Assembly (NCBI RefSeq): GCF_018362975.1
Contig: NZ_CP074371.1
Coordinates: 1,240,001 to 1,304,000, forward strand
Direction of reading: 5' to 3'
Length of the DNA: 64,000 bases
From: Nocardia tengchongensis
GTDB taxonomy: Bacteria > Actinomycetota > Actinomycetes > Mycobacteriales > Mycobacteriaceae
Made by a program: the position numbers and the translations under genes. Positions 54,086 to 63,124 of the stretch are shown in pieces. Under the pieces are notes generated by a model. That model was given only the letters and a program-made list of their open reading frames with translations, was not told where the DNA came from and searched no databases. How positions within the stretch are numbered: position 1 is the first letter of the stretch; every line of letters starts with the position of its first letter.

Positions 54086-57000
54086 GCGAGTACGGCGGGC
54101 CACGCTCATCCGGCCGACCAGAGGGCCCATCGGGTCAGCCGCACGGCGGATCCGGCCGACCGGAAGGACCGACCGGACGGCCCGAAGGACCCGACGGGCC
54201 GCCGCCGGCGCGGCGCACGCCCTCCGCGCCGTGGGAACGCGGCGCACCCCGGCCGGCTCCGCGCGGACCGCAGGGTCCCGCCTCCGGCGCGCAGTGGGCG
54301 GTTCCCGGTAATCCGCAAGGGATCCCCGGGCGCCCCTATCCGGGTCAACCGACCGGTCCTCAACGACAGGCGCCCGCCCCCGGCGAATCCGGGCCCATCA
54401 TGCGACGCCCCCAACAGGGCCGGCCCGACCCCGGACGCGTCCCACCCGAAGAGCGCTACCACTGGGGACACCCCGGCGGCGAGGGCAACCGGCCCCCAGG
54501 CGCCGGACCCTCCTCGATGCCGCAGCGCTACCCGACACCGCCGATGTCCAACCCCAGACCGGGGCCGGCGACCGGGCCACAACGCCAAGCCAACTCGGGG
54601 CAGCAGCCCGTCGTCACCGCACCGCGGACCGACGAGAAGCTGGACAACTCCAACGCCAAGCTGGTCCGCGACACCAGCTCCCTCGCCGTCGCCACCCTGG
54701 TCAGCCGCATCACCGGATTCGCCAAACAGGCGCTGCTGCTGACCGTGCTCGGCCCGGCCATCGCCAGCGCCTTCACCATCGCCAGCTCGATTCCGAACAT
54801 GATCTCGGAACTGCTGCTCGGCGCGGTGCTCACCGCCATCGTCGTACCCACGCTGGTTCGCGCCGAGCGCGAGGACGCCGACGGCGGCGCCGCCTTCGTG
54901 CGGCGACTGTTCACCACCGCGCTCACCGTGCTCGGCACCGGCACCGCCATCGCGCTGATCCTGACACCCGTGCTCACCGAGCACGTCTTCCTCTCCTCCG
55001 ACAGCAAGGTCAACTCCGCGCTCACCACCGCGCTGACCTTCATGCTGGTCCCCGCGATCCTGCTGTACGGAATGTCGGCGCTGCTCATGGCGATCCTGAA
55101 CACCCACCAGGTGTTCAAACCCGGCGCCTGGGCACCCGTCCTCAACAACTGCGTCGCCCTGGTGGTGCTCGGGCTCTACGCCCTGCTGCCCGGCGAACTG
55201 ACGCTCAACCCGGTCCGGATGGGCGAACCGAAACTGCTGCTGCTCGGCATCGGCACCACCGTCGGCGTCGCCGTCCAGGTGGCGACGCTGCTGCCCGCCA
55301 TCCGGCGCGAAGGCATCGACCTGCGGCCGCTGTGGGGAATCGACGCGCGGCTCAAGCAGTTCGGCGGCATGGCCGCGGCCATCATCCTCTACGTGCTGAT
55401 CAGCCAGATCGGCTTCAGCTTCACGCTGCGCGTCGCCTCCCACGCCGACGTCGCCGGCCCGACCATCTACCAGAACGCGTGGCTGCTGCTGCAGCTGCCG
55501 TGGGGCGTCCTCGGCGTCACCCTGCTGACCGCCATCATGCCGCGCCTGAGCCGCAACGCCGCGGCCGACGACACGCCCGCCGTGGTGGACGATCTGGGCG
55601 CGGCCACCCGGCTCACCATGATCGCGCTGATCCCGATCGTCACCTTCCTCACCTTCGCCGGCACCCAGATCGGTGAGGCGATCTTCGGCTACGGGCGATT
55701 CGGGCACGACGCGGCCCGACTCGGCGAAGCCGTGTCCTGGTCCGCGTTCAACCTGATCCCGTACGCGCTGGTGCTGATTCACCTGCGCGTGTTCTACGCC
55801 CGCGAACAGGCGTGGACACCCACCTGGATCATCCTCGGTATCACCAGCGTGCAGATCACGCTGTCCGCGCTCGCGCCGGTCTTCTTCTCCGCCCACCACG
55901 TGGTCATCGCGCTCGGCGTGGCCCGCGGCCTCGGCTTCGTCACCGGCGCCCTGATCGGCGGCTGGCTGCTCCACCGCAGCCTCGGCGACCTGCGCATGGC
56001 CAACGTCGGACAGACCATCACCCGCGTCGTGCTGTCCTCGCTCGCCGGCGGCGCGGTACTGCTCATCGTGGACAAAGTCCTCGGCCTGCACCGGCTTTCG
56101 GACTCCTTCGGCGGGTTCGGCTCCTTCATCCGGGTCGGCATCACCGCCATCGTCATGTTCGGCGTCGCCTTCGGGCTGATGCGCCTGCTCGGCATCCCCG
56201 AGATCGTGGCCATCACCGTCGCCGTGTCGCGGCGCCTCGGCATCACCGCACCCGCACCGGATCTGGAACTCGACGGCACCCTGCTCGAGGACATCCACGA
56301 GACCACCCTGCTGCCCAAACCGGACCTGCGCGCCGCGCCGTACTACTACCGCTTCGATCCGTACCTCGACGCGCAGACCATGGTGCTCCCGGTCATCCGA
56401 CCCGATGCGGTTGAACTCACCGAGAAGAGTGAGTTCCCGTACCCTGTTCGGCAGGCAAGCGCAACTGCTCGGACCGGCCTGCCCGCGGACAGCTCCCGCG
56501 GCACGCCGGACGTCGCCCGGAACCCCGACGGCGGCTTCCGCACCACTTCGGAAGCCGCGACCGCGGTTCCGCCGACATATCGGTCTTCAACATATGAGGG
56601 CGAAGGAGGAACCAGGGTGAGCGACGACGCGGCGGGCAGTGTCCCGTCCGCCGAATCCGCGACGACCGCGGGCGGCGGGCTCTCCACGGACACCCCTCCG
56701 GCCGGCGACGCCGGCGGAAAGCCTGGAGCCCGAGCCGAATCCACGGCCCGAAAGAGCGGGTCCGGCGGACCGGAGAAGCTACCGGAGGAGACGGACCAGG
56801 CCGGTCCCGAAACCGGTGTCTACGAGGCCATCTCACCGCAGATGCCGCCCATGCGGGTGGAATCGCCGACCAAGCGGATCCAGCGCGGCCCCAAGCTGAC
56901 CCCGGGCGCCTCCGTGGCAGGCGGCCGCTACCGGCTGCTCGCCGGACACGGCGGCGCCCGCGGACTCCGGTTCTGGCAGGCCCTCGACGTCAAACTCGAC

Positions 57001-58419
57001 CGCGAGGTGGCACTCACCTTCGTCGACGCCGACCAGGAAGCCACCGAGAACTCCGGACACGACGGACCACAGGCCATCCTGTCCCGCACGCTGCGCCTGG
57101 GCCGGATCAACTCGCCCGGCCTGGCCCGCGTGCTCGACGTAGTGCGCGGCTCCTCCGGCGGCATCGTGGTGGCCGAATGGACGCCCGGACGCTCCCTCAA
57201 GGAGATGGCCGACACCGTGCCGTCGCCGATCGGCGCGGCCCGCGCCATCCGGGCGCTGGCGGCCGCGGCCGAAATGGCGCACCGCGGCGGCGGCTCGCTG
57301 TCCATCGACCACCCCGACCGGGTCCGCATCAGCGCCTCCGGCGACGCGGTCCTGGCCTTCCCCGGCACCCTCTCCGACTCCGACGCGCAATCGGACGTGC
57401 GCGGCCTGGGCGCCATGCTCTACGCGCTCATCACCGCCCACTGGCCGATCCGCGTCCCCGGCATCTCCGGCACCGCCGCCACCGTCGGCGGACTGCCGCT
57501 GGCCGACTTCGGGCCGGACGGAACCCCGGTGGAGCCCAGGAACATTCGGCCCGAGGTGCCCTTCGAGATCTCCGCGGTCGCGGTCCGCTCGCTGGAGTCC
57601 AACAAGGGCGTGCGCACCGCCGCCACCGTCCAGCACGTGCTGGAACAGGCGTCGGTGGTGGACCAGAAGACCGACTTCATCCCCGTGCTCCGGCTCGGGC
57701 AGAAGCCGCCCAGCGCACCCGACGAGACCCTCGCCGACCCGGAACTGCTCGCCGCCGAGAAGGAACGCTCGCAGCGGATGATGTGGATCCTGGTCGGACT
57801 CGGCGTGCTGGCCGCGCTGGTGGTCGGCGTCATCATCTGGTGGCTGCTCAGCGTCTTCGCGCCCGGCTCCTCCAACGCGCCGCTCAACGAACAGCGCAAT
57901 ATCGGGCTCACCACCTCGGCGACGCCGCCGCCCAGCCCGGGCGCCGGACAGACGCCCGCGAGCCTGCCGCCCACCGGCGGCGTGCCGGTGCCGGTCACCG
58001 GCGCCACGGTGTTCTCCCCGGAGGGCACCCCGGACAACGTCGGCAGCGTCGGGGCGGTGCTGGACAACAACCCGGCCACCACCTGGCGCAGCGACGCCTA
58101 CTTCCAGCAGTTCCCGGCCCTCAAGAAGGGCGTGGGCATCCTGACCACCCTGGGCAGCCCCAGCAAGCTGACCAAGGTGAGCATCGAATCGCCCACGCCC
58201 GGAACGCAGGTCGAGATCCGCACCTCGCCGACCGCCTCGCCGACCCTCGACCAGACCCAGCTGGTCGGGTCGGCGGTGCTCGGCGAAGGCACCACCGAGA
58301 TCCCGGTGCGTGCCGACCAGCCCGCCCGCTACGTGCTGCTGTGGATCACGCAGCTCGCCAACAACGGGGGACAGTTCCAGTCGGCCATCGCCGAAATCCG
58401 GTTCGAAGCCAGCGTCTGA
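54082..58419 (+). CDS. murJ: MurJ/MviN lipid II flippase with C-terminal pseudokinase
   Basis: A 1445-residue multidomain protein, larger than the 1184-residue MviN of M. tuberculosis. Residues 1-190 are Pro/Gly/Arg-rich. The MurJ flippase occupies about 191-725 (NAKLVRDTSSLAVATLVSRI), with about 14 membrane helices. A linker of about 200 residues follows, then a pseudokinase at about 940-1195: its GGRYRLL lead is kinase-like, but the VAIK lysine, HRD Asp and DFG are missing. One membrane segment is at about 1232-1258. The exposed C-terminus (about 1310-1445) resembles a carbohydrate-binding-like fold. In mycobacteria the pseudokinase, once phosphorylated, recruits FhaA to control flipping of lipid II. 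Confidence 0.9.
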   Translation: MSEYGGPRSSGRPEGPSGQPHGGSGRPEGPTGRPEGPDGPPPARRTPSAPWERGAPRPAPRGPQGPASGAQWAVPGNPQGIPGRPYPGQPTGPQRQAPAPGESGPIMRRPQQGRPDPGRVPPEERYHWGHPGGEGNRPPGAGPSSMPQRYPTPPMSNPRPGPATGPQRQANSGQQPVVTAPRTDEKLDNSNAKLVRDTSSLAVATLVSRITGFAKQALLLTVLGPAIASAFTIASSIPNMISELLLGAVLTAIVVPTLVRAEREDADGGAAFVRRLFTTALTVLGTGTAIALILTPVLTEHVFLSSDSKVNSALTTALTFMLVPAILLYGMSALLMAILNTHQVFKPGAWAPVLNNCVALVVLGLYALLPGELTLNPVRMGEPKLLLLGIGTTVGVAVQVATLLPAIRREGIDLRPLWGIDARLKQFGGMAAAIILYVLISQIGFSFTLRVASHADVAGPTIYQNAWLLLQLPWGVLGVTLLTAIMPRLSRNAAADDTPAVVDDLGAATRLTMIALIPIVTFLTFAGTQIGEAIFGYGRFGHDAARLGEAVSWSAFNLIPYALVLIHLRVFYAREQAWTPTWIILGITSVQITLSALAPVFFSAHHVVIALGVARGLGFVTGALIGGWLLHRSLGDLRMANVGQTITRVVLSSLAGGAVLLIVDKVLGLHRLSDSFGGFGSFIRVGITAIVMFGVAFGLMRLLGIPEIVAITVAVSRRLGITAPAPDLELDGTLLEDIHETTLLPKPDLRAAPYYYRFDPYLDAQTMVLPVIRPDAVELTEKSEFPYPVRQASATARTGLPADSSRGTPDVARNPDGGFRTTSEAATAVPPTYRSSTYEGEGGTRVSDDAAGSVPSAESATTAGGGLSTDTPPAGDAGGKPGARAESTARKSGSGGPEKLPEETDQAGPETGVYEAISPQMPPMRVESPTKRIQRGPKLTPGASVAGGRYRLLAGHGGARGLRFWQALDVKLDREVALTFVDADQEATENSGHDGPQAILSRTLRLGRINSPGLARVLDVVRGSSGGIVVAEWTPGRSLKEMADTVPSPIGAARAIRALAAAAEMAHRGGGSLSIDHPDRVRISASGDAVLAFPGTLSDSDAQSDVRGLGAMLYALITAHWPIRVPGISGTAATVGGLPLADFGPDGTPVEPRNIRPEVPFEISAVAVRSLESNKGVRTAATVQHVLEQASVVDQKTDFIPVLRLGQKPPSAPDETLADPELLAAEKERSQRMMWILVGLGVLAALVVGVIIWWLLSVFAPGSSNAPLNEQRNIGLTTSATPPPSPGAGQTPASLPPTGGVPVPVTGATVFSPEGTPDNVGSVGAVLDNNPATTWRSDAYFQQFPALKKGVGILTTLGSPSKLTKVSIESPTPGTQVEIRTSPTASPTLDQTQLVGSAVLGEGTTEIPVRADQPARYVLLWITQLANNGGQFQSAIAEIRFEASV

Positions 58420-58533
58420 CCGACGCCGCGGAGGTTCTGAGCGCCGATCACGAATGGGCCGCACGATCCAGACCAAACATCCGCTACCTGCGCTTATTCG
58501 CGCAATTCACAGCTGCTGAATCGTTATCCTCGA

Positions 58534-58539
58534 TATGAT
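58534..58539 (+). promoter_or_regulatory. Possible -10 of the sigM gene
   Basis: TATGAT (5 of 6 consensus bases) lies 46 bases before the TTG start at 58586. The -35 area has no clear match, and no GGGAAC-type ECF autoregulatory promoter was seen. Confidence 0.35.
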
Positions 58540-58585
58540 CTTGCATACTCTCGGCTTGGGGAGCTCGCCGCTCTGAGGGGATGCA

Positions 58586-59221
58586 TTGTCGTCACCGAAC
58601 GCAGTGTCAGCATCGAATACAGAGTCACCGACGAACGCGCAGCCGCATGCCGCCATCCGGCCACGCCCGCGCACCGTCGACACCCGCGCGCGCCAATCCA
58701 GCGACCGTGAACTGCTGGCCGCCCACGCCGGCGGCGCACCACACGCCTTCGCCGAACTCCTGCGCCGCCACCGCGACCACCTCTATCAGACCGCGCTACG
58801 CGCCTCCTACAGTCCCGAGGACGCCGCCGACTCACTGCAGGACGCCCTGCTGTCCGCGCACCGCAGCGCGGCCGCCTTCCGCGGCGACGCCGAAGTCCGC
58901 AGCTGGCTGCACCGCATCGTGGTCAACGCCTGCCTGGACCGCATCCGCCGCAACAAGCTGCGCCGCACCGAACCGCTCTCCGAGGACACCGCCGACGAAC
59001 CACCCTGCCCGCGAGACGATTTCGCGGCCCTGGAAGCCAGCCTGCTGGTCGACGCGGCGCTGTTCACCCTGCCCGCCGACCAGCGCACCGCCCTGGTCGC
59101 GGTGGAACTGGAGGGCTACTCCATCGCGGATGCCGCTGTCCTGCTGGGCATCCCGGAGGGCACCGTGAAGAGCCGCTGCGCGCGCGGACGGCGGCGACTC
59201 GAGACGAAACTTCGCGAATAG
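58586..59221 (+). CDS. sigM: ECF sigma factor SigM
   Basis: A 211-residue ECF sigma factor. TTG 58586 follows GAGGGG at 5 bases; GTG 58604 is an alternative. Region 2 is visible in FAELLRRHRDHLYQTAL, DAADSLQDALL and RSWLHRIVVNACLDRIRR, and region 4 in LPADQRTALVAVELEGYS with AVLLGIPEGTVKSRCARG. It matches Rv3911. In M. tuberculosis SigM controls a small set of secreted and surface genes. The product of the next gene should bind and restrain it. Confidence 0.87.
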   Translation: MSSPNAVSASNTESPTNAQPHAAIRPRPRTVDTRARQSSDRELLAAHAGGAPHAFAELLRRHRDHLYQTALRASYSPEDAADSLQDALLSAHRSAAAFRGDAEVRSWLHRIVVNACLDRIRRNKLRRTEPLSEDTADEPPCPRDDFAALEASLLVDAALFTLPADQRTALVAVELEGYSIADAAVLLGIPEGTVKSRCARGRRRLETKLRE

Positions 59222-59361
59222 GACTTTTGCGAACCGACACAGCCGGGCATGAGAACCTGAATTCCGCTCGAACACCGCACTATTGGGGGAACCTTGTACG
59301 GTTCCGATACGTCCGATACGAAGACAGGTTTGTGATTCCCACTCGAGGCCCTGGAGGGGCA

Positions 59362-60261
59362 ATGGAGGACATCGGAGGAGCATTGGCGGGCACCACGGCG
59401 CCCACCCCGCCCTTCTCCACCGAACTGCTCGCCGCACTGCACGGCGGCAGCCTGCCGCCGGACGAATCCGAGCGGCTCTGGCCCGCGGTCCGGCGCGACC
59501 CCGAGGCCATGCGATACCTGCGTGCCCTCGACGACGTCGACAACCGGCTGCGCGCCCTCGGCCGCGACGAACACATCGCCCACCCCGTGCCCGCCGACGT
59601 GGCCGACCGCCTGGAGCGCATGATCGAGAACCTCGCCGCGGGGGAGCAGCAGCCCACCATCACCCGGCTGTCCGTCACCCCGCCGCCGATCGTCCGCTCC
59701 ACCCACCCCGCGCCCGCCGCCACCACACCGATGCCGATCCTCGACGGCTCCATCTTCGACACCGGCCGCCTCGACCCCAGCGACCTCGAGGACCCCCTCG
59801 ACCTGCCCGAGCCGGAAGACGACGACCCGGCCGCACCCACCCAGATCACCGAACGCCCCTCCCGCCGCCTGCGCTGGCTCACCGCCGCCGCGGCCACCGC
59901 AGCCCTGGCCGCGGGCGCCGTCGTCGCCGTGGACGCGCTGAGCGCCCGGCCCTCCACCCCGGCCGCCCACCCCGCCGAAGCCGACCTCGACCCCGCCCTC
60001 CCACCCGGAGCGGTCCTCGCCGCCATGGGCCGCCACGACATCACCGGCCCGCTGGCCGCGGGCACCGCCCTCACCGACTGCCTACGCGCGGCCGGTCTGG
60101 ACCGCCAGGTCCTCGGCTCCCGCAGCGTCACCTTCTCCGGCGTCCCCGGCGTCCTGGTCCTGCTGACCGGGCCCAAACCGCCGCAGATCACCGCCGCCGT
60201 ACTCGGCACCGGCTGCACACCGGGCCACCCGCAGGTACTGGGACGCGCCGATATCGGCTGA
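59362..60261 (+). CDS. rsmA: Anti-sigma-M factor-like membrane protein
   Basis: ATG 59362 after GGAGGGG gives a 299-residue product; the longer frame to 59227 is rejected. The N-terminal 110 residues form a Leu/Arg-rich cytoplasmic part that could cap the sigma factor (ESERLWPAVRRDPEAMRYL). An acidic Pro/Asp linker leads to one membrane helix at about 172-193 and an external domain with two Cys (ALTDCLRAAG, GTGCTPGH). Position and topology match Rv3912 (RsmA), anti-sigma factor of SigM. Sequence similarity alone is modest. Confidence 0.7.
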   Translation: MEDIGGALAGTTAPTPPFSTELLAALHGGSLPPDESERLWPAVRRDPEAMRYLRALDDVDNRLRALGRDEHIAHPVPADVADRLERMIENLAAGEQQPTITRLSVTPPPIVRSTHPAPAATTPMPILDGSIFDTGRLDPSDLEDPLDLPEPEDDDPAAPTQITERPSRRLRWLTAAAATAALAAGAVVAVDALSARPSTPAAHPAEADLDPALPPGAVLAAMGRHDITGPLAAGTALTDCLRAAGLDRQVLGSRSVTFSGVPGVLVLLTGPKPPQITAAVLGTGCTPGHPQVLGRADIG

Positions 60262-60368
60262 CGGTCGAGGTCAAGAAGTCCCGGGAATGACAGCGTTTAG
60301 GCTGTTGTTGACCGGTTCGCTCACGCTCGAGCGATCGAGATTCTGCACAACAGCTTCGGAGGGCCATC

Positions 60369-61352
60369 TTGAGCACGCCTGTTCGCGACCTGATCATCGT
60401 CGGTTCCGGTCCGGCCGGGTACACCGCCGCGGTGTACGCCGCCCGCGCGGAACTGGAACCGCTGCTGTTCGAGGGCACCCAGTTCGGCGGCGCGCTCATG
60501 ACCACCACCGAGGTCGAGAACTTCCCCGGCTTCCGTGAGGGCATCATGGGCCCCGACCTGATGGAGGAGATGCGGGAGCAGGCCAAGCGCTTCGGCACCG
60601 ACATCCGCACCGAGGACGTGGACGCCCTCGACCTGTCCGGTCCCATCAAGAAGGTGACCGTCGGCGGCGAGGTCCACGAGGCCCACGCCGTGATCCTCGC
60701 CATGGGTTCCGCGGCCCGCTACCTGAACGTCCCCGGCGAGCAAAAGCTGCTCGGCCGCGGCGTCAGCGCCTGCGCCACCTGTGACGGCTTCTTCTTCAAG
60801 GGCCAGGACATCGTGGTGGTCGGCGGCGGCGACTCGGCCATGGAGGAGGCGACCTTCCTCACCAAGTTCGCCAGCTCGGTCACCGTCATTCACCGCCGTG
60901 AGGAGTTCCGGGCCTCCCGCATCATGCTGGAGCGGGCCAAGAACAACGACAAGATCCGTTTCATCCTGAACACGGAAGTCGCTGCGGTGCACGGTGATTC
61001 GGCTGTCACCAGCCTGACCCTGCGCGACACCCGCACCGGCGAGACCTCCGAGCTGGCCGCCACCGGCCTGTTCGTCGCCATCGGCCACGACCCGCGCAGC
61101 GAACTGGTGCGCGGCCAGGTCGATCTGGACGACGAGGGCTACGTGCTGGTCCAGGGCCAGAGCACCTATACCTCGGTTCCGGGCGTCTTCGCCGCCGGCG
61201 ACCTCGTCGACCACACCTACCGGCAGGCCATCACCGCCGCCGGCACCGGTTGCCGCTCGGCCATCGACGCCGAACGTTGGCTGGCCGACCAGGGTGACAT
61301 CACCAGCAACACCCTCGATCACGCCGGTCAGCCGGTGGAAGTGAACAACTAA
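60369..61352 (+). CDS. trxB: Thioredoxin reductase
   Basis: A 327-residue NADPH-dependent flavoenzyme reducing thioredoxin. TTG 60369 follows GGAGGG at 5 bases. FAD motif GSGPAG is at 12-17, the redox-active CATC at 135-138, and the NADPH motif [12 protein letters not shown] follows. It is the classic low-molecular-weight type. It belongs to Rv3913 and is co-transcribed with trxA 11 bases downstream. A GGGAAT-type -35 (60283-60288) upstream could suggest SigH control, but no matching -10 at the right distance was found. Confidence 0.93.
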   Translation: MSTPVRDLIIVGSGPAGYTAAVYAARAELEPLLFEGTQFGGALMTTTEVENFPGFREGIMGPDLMEEMREQAKRFGTDIRTEDVDALDLSGPIKKVTVGGEVHEAHAVILAMGSAARYLNVPGEQKLLGRGVSACATCDGFFFKGQDIVVVGGGDSAMEEATFLTKFASSVTVIHRREEFRASRIMLERAKNNDKIRFILNTEVAAVHGDSAVTSLTLRDTRTGETSELAATGLFVAIGHDPRSELVRGQVDLDDEGYVLVQGQSTYTSVPGVFAAGDLVDHTYRQAITAAGTGCRSAIDAERWLADQGDITSNTLDHAGQPVEVNN

Positions 61353-61363
61353 GGAGCTAGGCA

Positions 61364-61702
61364 ATGTCCGACGCCAAGACCGGTGCCACCAAGACGGTGA
61401 CCGACAAGACCTTCGTCGACGAGGTCCTGCTCAGTGAGAAGCCCGTGCTCGTCGACTTCTGGGCGGCCTGGTGCGGCCCGTGCAAGATGGTCGCGCCGGT
61501 GCTCGAGGAGATCGCCGCCGCCAACACGGACAAGATCACCATCGCCAAGCTCGACGCCGACAACAATCCGGAGACCTCGAAGCAGTACGGGATCCTGTCG
61601 TTGCCTACCATGGTCCTGTTCCAAGGGGGCAAGGAAATCAAGCGGATCGTCGGAGCAAAGGGCAAAGCCGCCCTCTTGCGTGAACTAGAAGAAGTTCTTT
61701 AG
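61364..61702 (+). CDS. trxA: Thioredoxin
   Basis: A 112-residue thioredoxin with the active site WCGPCK (C37 and C40) and the cis-Pro segment SLPTMVLF. It is reduced by the preceding TrxB and supplies electrons to ribonucleotide reductase, peroxiredoxins and disulfide targets. It corresponds to Rv3914 (trxC in M. tuberculosis nomenclature). ATG 61364 follows AAGGAG. A hairpin at 61781 follows. Confidence 0.93.
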   Translation: MSDAKTGATKTVTDKTFVDEVLLSEKPVLVDFWAAWCGPCKMVAPVLEEIAAANTDKITIAKLDADNNPETSKQYGILSLPTMVLFQGGKEIKRIVGAKGKAALLRELEEVL

Positions 61703-61780
61703 CGACTCGCCGTAGGATGCCTGCACTCGACAGTTGCCGAAATTCGGTCCGGGTCTGAAACAATCGTTCAACGCTCCGGT

Positions 61781-61806
61781 CGCGCGGTGGTGTGAACCAC
61801 CGCGCG
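61781..61806 (+). terminator. Hairpin between trxA and cwlM
   Basis: An 11-bp perfect stem CGCGCGGTGGT / ACCACCGCGCG with loop GTGA, lying 79 bases after trxA and 40 bases before cwlM. It may end trxBA transcripts or lie in the cwlM leader. Confidence 0.6.
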
Positions 61807-61846
61807 AATGGGTACCCGGGTTGGCGGAAGGAAAGGGCTCTCACGC

Positions 61847-63043
61847 ATGCACCGACTTCGTCACGGCGATACAGGACCAGCCGTAGCAGAGGTTCGGAGC
61901 ACCCTGGCAAGCCTCGGGTTCCTGCACACTCATCCCAACAGCGATCCGGCGAATCTGGACGGGGAGTACTGGAAGGACGCCGACGCCAGCTTCGACCATG
62001 ATCTGGACTCGGCGGTGCGCGCGTTTCAGCAGCACCGCGGACTCCTGGTCGATGGCGTGGTCGGCCCGGCCACCTACCGCGCACTGAAAGAGGCGTCCTA
62101 CCGCCTCGGTGCGCGCACTCTCATCTACCAGCTCTCCGCCCCGCTCTACGGCGATGACGTGGCCACCCTGCAGCGGCGTCTGCAGGACCTGGGCTTCTAC
62201 GTGCACCGGGTGGACGGGTTCTTCGGACCGCACACCCACGACGCGCTCACCGCGTTCCAGCGCGAGATCGGGCTCTCCTCGGACGGCATCTGCGGTCCGG
62301 ACACCCTGCGCTCACTGGATCTGCTGGGCGCACGCGTCACCGGCGGCAACCCGCACCGCATCGCCGAGGAAGAGGTGGTGCACCGGGCGGGGCCGCAGCT
62401 CACCGGTAAGCGCATCGTCATCGATCCGGGTCTCGGTGGGCCGGACAAGGGTTCGCCGGTGCCGACCGAGTTCGGTGACGTCTACGAATCGGAGATCCTC
62501 TGGGATCTGGCCAGCCGGCTCGAGGGGCGGATGGCCGCCACCGGTATGGAGACCTTCCTGTCGCGGCCGTGGGGGGCCAACCCCTCCGACGCCGAGCGGG
62601 CCGAGACCTCCAATACCTTCGACGCCGATCTGATGATCTCGCTGCGCTGCGCCAGCAGTGACAACGATTCCGCCAGCGGTGTGGCCAGCTTCCACTTCGG
62701 CAATTCGCACGGCTCGACCTCCATGATCGGGCAGGTGCTGGCCGGGTTCATTCAGCGGGAGATCGTGGCCCGGACCTCGTTGCAGGACTGCCGGACCCAC
62801 GCCCGCACCTGGGATCTGCTCCGCCTCACCAAGATGCCGACCGTCCAGGTCGATATCGGCTATCTCACCAGCGATTACGACTCCTCGGTGCTGACCAACC
62901 CGCGCATGCGCGACGTGATCGCCGAGGCCATCCTGATCTCGGTGAAGCGGCTGTACCTGCTGGGCCAGGACGACCAGCCCACGGGGACTTACACATTCGC
63001 CGAACTGCTCGCCGAAGAGTTGGCGGCCGCAGACCGGCTCTAA
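61847..63043 (+). CDS. cwlM: CwlM, amidase-like regulator of peptidoglycan synthesis
   Basis: A 398-residue protein starting at ATG 61847, after GGAAGGAAAGGG. Two peptidoglycan-binding repeats occupy about residues 5-75 and 85-165, and an amidase_3-like domain 180-380. The usual zinc ligands of amidase_3 appear lost: the expected GHGG is GLGG (IVIDPGLGGPD), the expected SLHAN is SLRCA, and the expected LVELGF is QVDIGY. Such changes fit a non-catalytic regulator. In mycobacteria the CwlM protein (Rv3915) is phosphorylated by PknB and activates MurA. It has no signal peptide, which agrees with a cytoplasmic role. Confidence 0.88.
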   Translation: MHRLRHGDTGPAVAEVRSTLASLGFLHTHPNSDPANLDGEYWKDADASFDHDLDSAVRAFQQHRGLLVDGVVGPATYRALKEASYRLGARTLIYQLSAPLYGDDVATLQRRLQDLGFYVHRVDGFFGPHTHDALTAFQREIGLSSDGICGPDTLRSLDLLGARVTGGNPHRIAEEEVVHRAGPQLTGKRIVIDPGLGGPDKGSPVPTEFGDVYESEILWDLASRLEGRMAATGMETFLSRPWGANPSDAERAETSNTFDADLMISLRCASSDNDSASGVASFHFGNSHGSTSMIGQVLAGFIQREIVARTSLQDCRTHARTWDLLRLTKMPTVQVDIGYLTSDYDSSVLTNPRMRDVIAEAILISVKRLYLLGQDDQPTGTYTFAELLAEELAAADRL

Positions 63044-63059
63044 TGTTTCACATGAAACA
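63044..63059. promoter_or_regulatory. parS-like centromere site
   Basis: TGTTTCACATGAAACA starts right after the cwlM stop codon (63041-63043) and differs from the ParB consensus TGTTTCACGTGAAACA at one central base. The locus lies, by synteny with M. tuberculosis, next to parB/parA and oriC, where parS sites are expected. Confidence 0.7.
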
Positions 63060-63060
63060 A

Positions 63061-63095
63061 CCCCGCCTCCCGAACTTCCGGGAGGCGGGGTTTTT
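63061..63095 (+). terminator. Rho-independent terminator of cwlM
   Basis: A 12-bp stem CCCCGCCTCCCG / CGGGAGGCGGGG followed by TTTTTC. It ends cwlM transcription just before the convergent GNAT gene. Confidence 0.88.
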
Positions 63096-63124
63096 CTTCG
63101 GCTGAGATCCCGTGGGGGAGTGGT

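Noticed and set aside
52034..54247. 737-residue minus-strand frame opposite the DUF6049 gene
   Set aside because: Gly/Val/Arg-rich with no domain, and opposite an exported protein with a clear signal and coupling to both neighbours.
60283..60309. SigH-type promoter before trxB
   Set aside because: GGGAAT is present, but no GTT-type -10 at 16-18 bases was found; the nearest is at 15 bases and lacks the preceding C or G.
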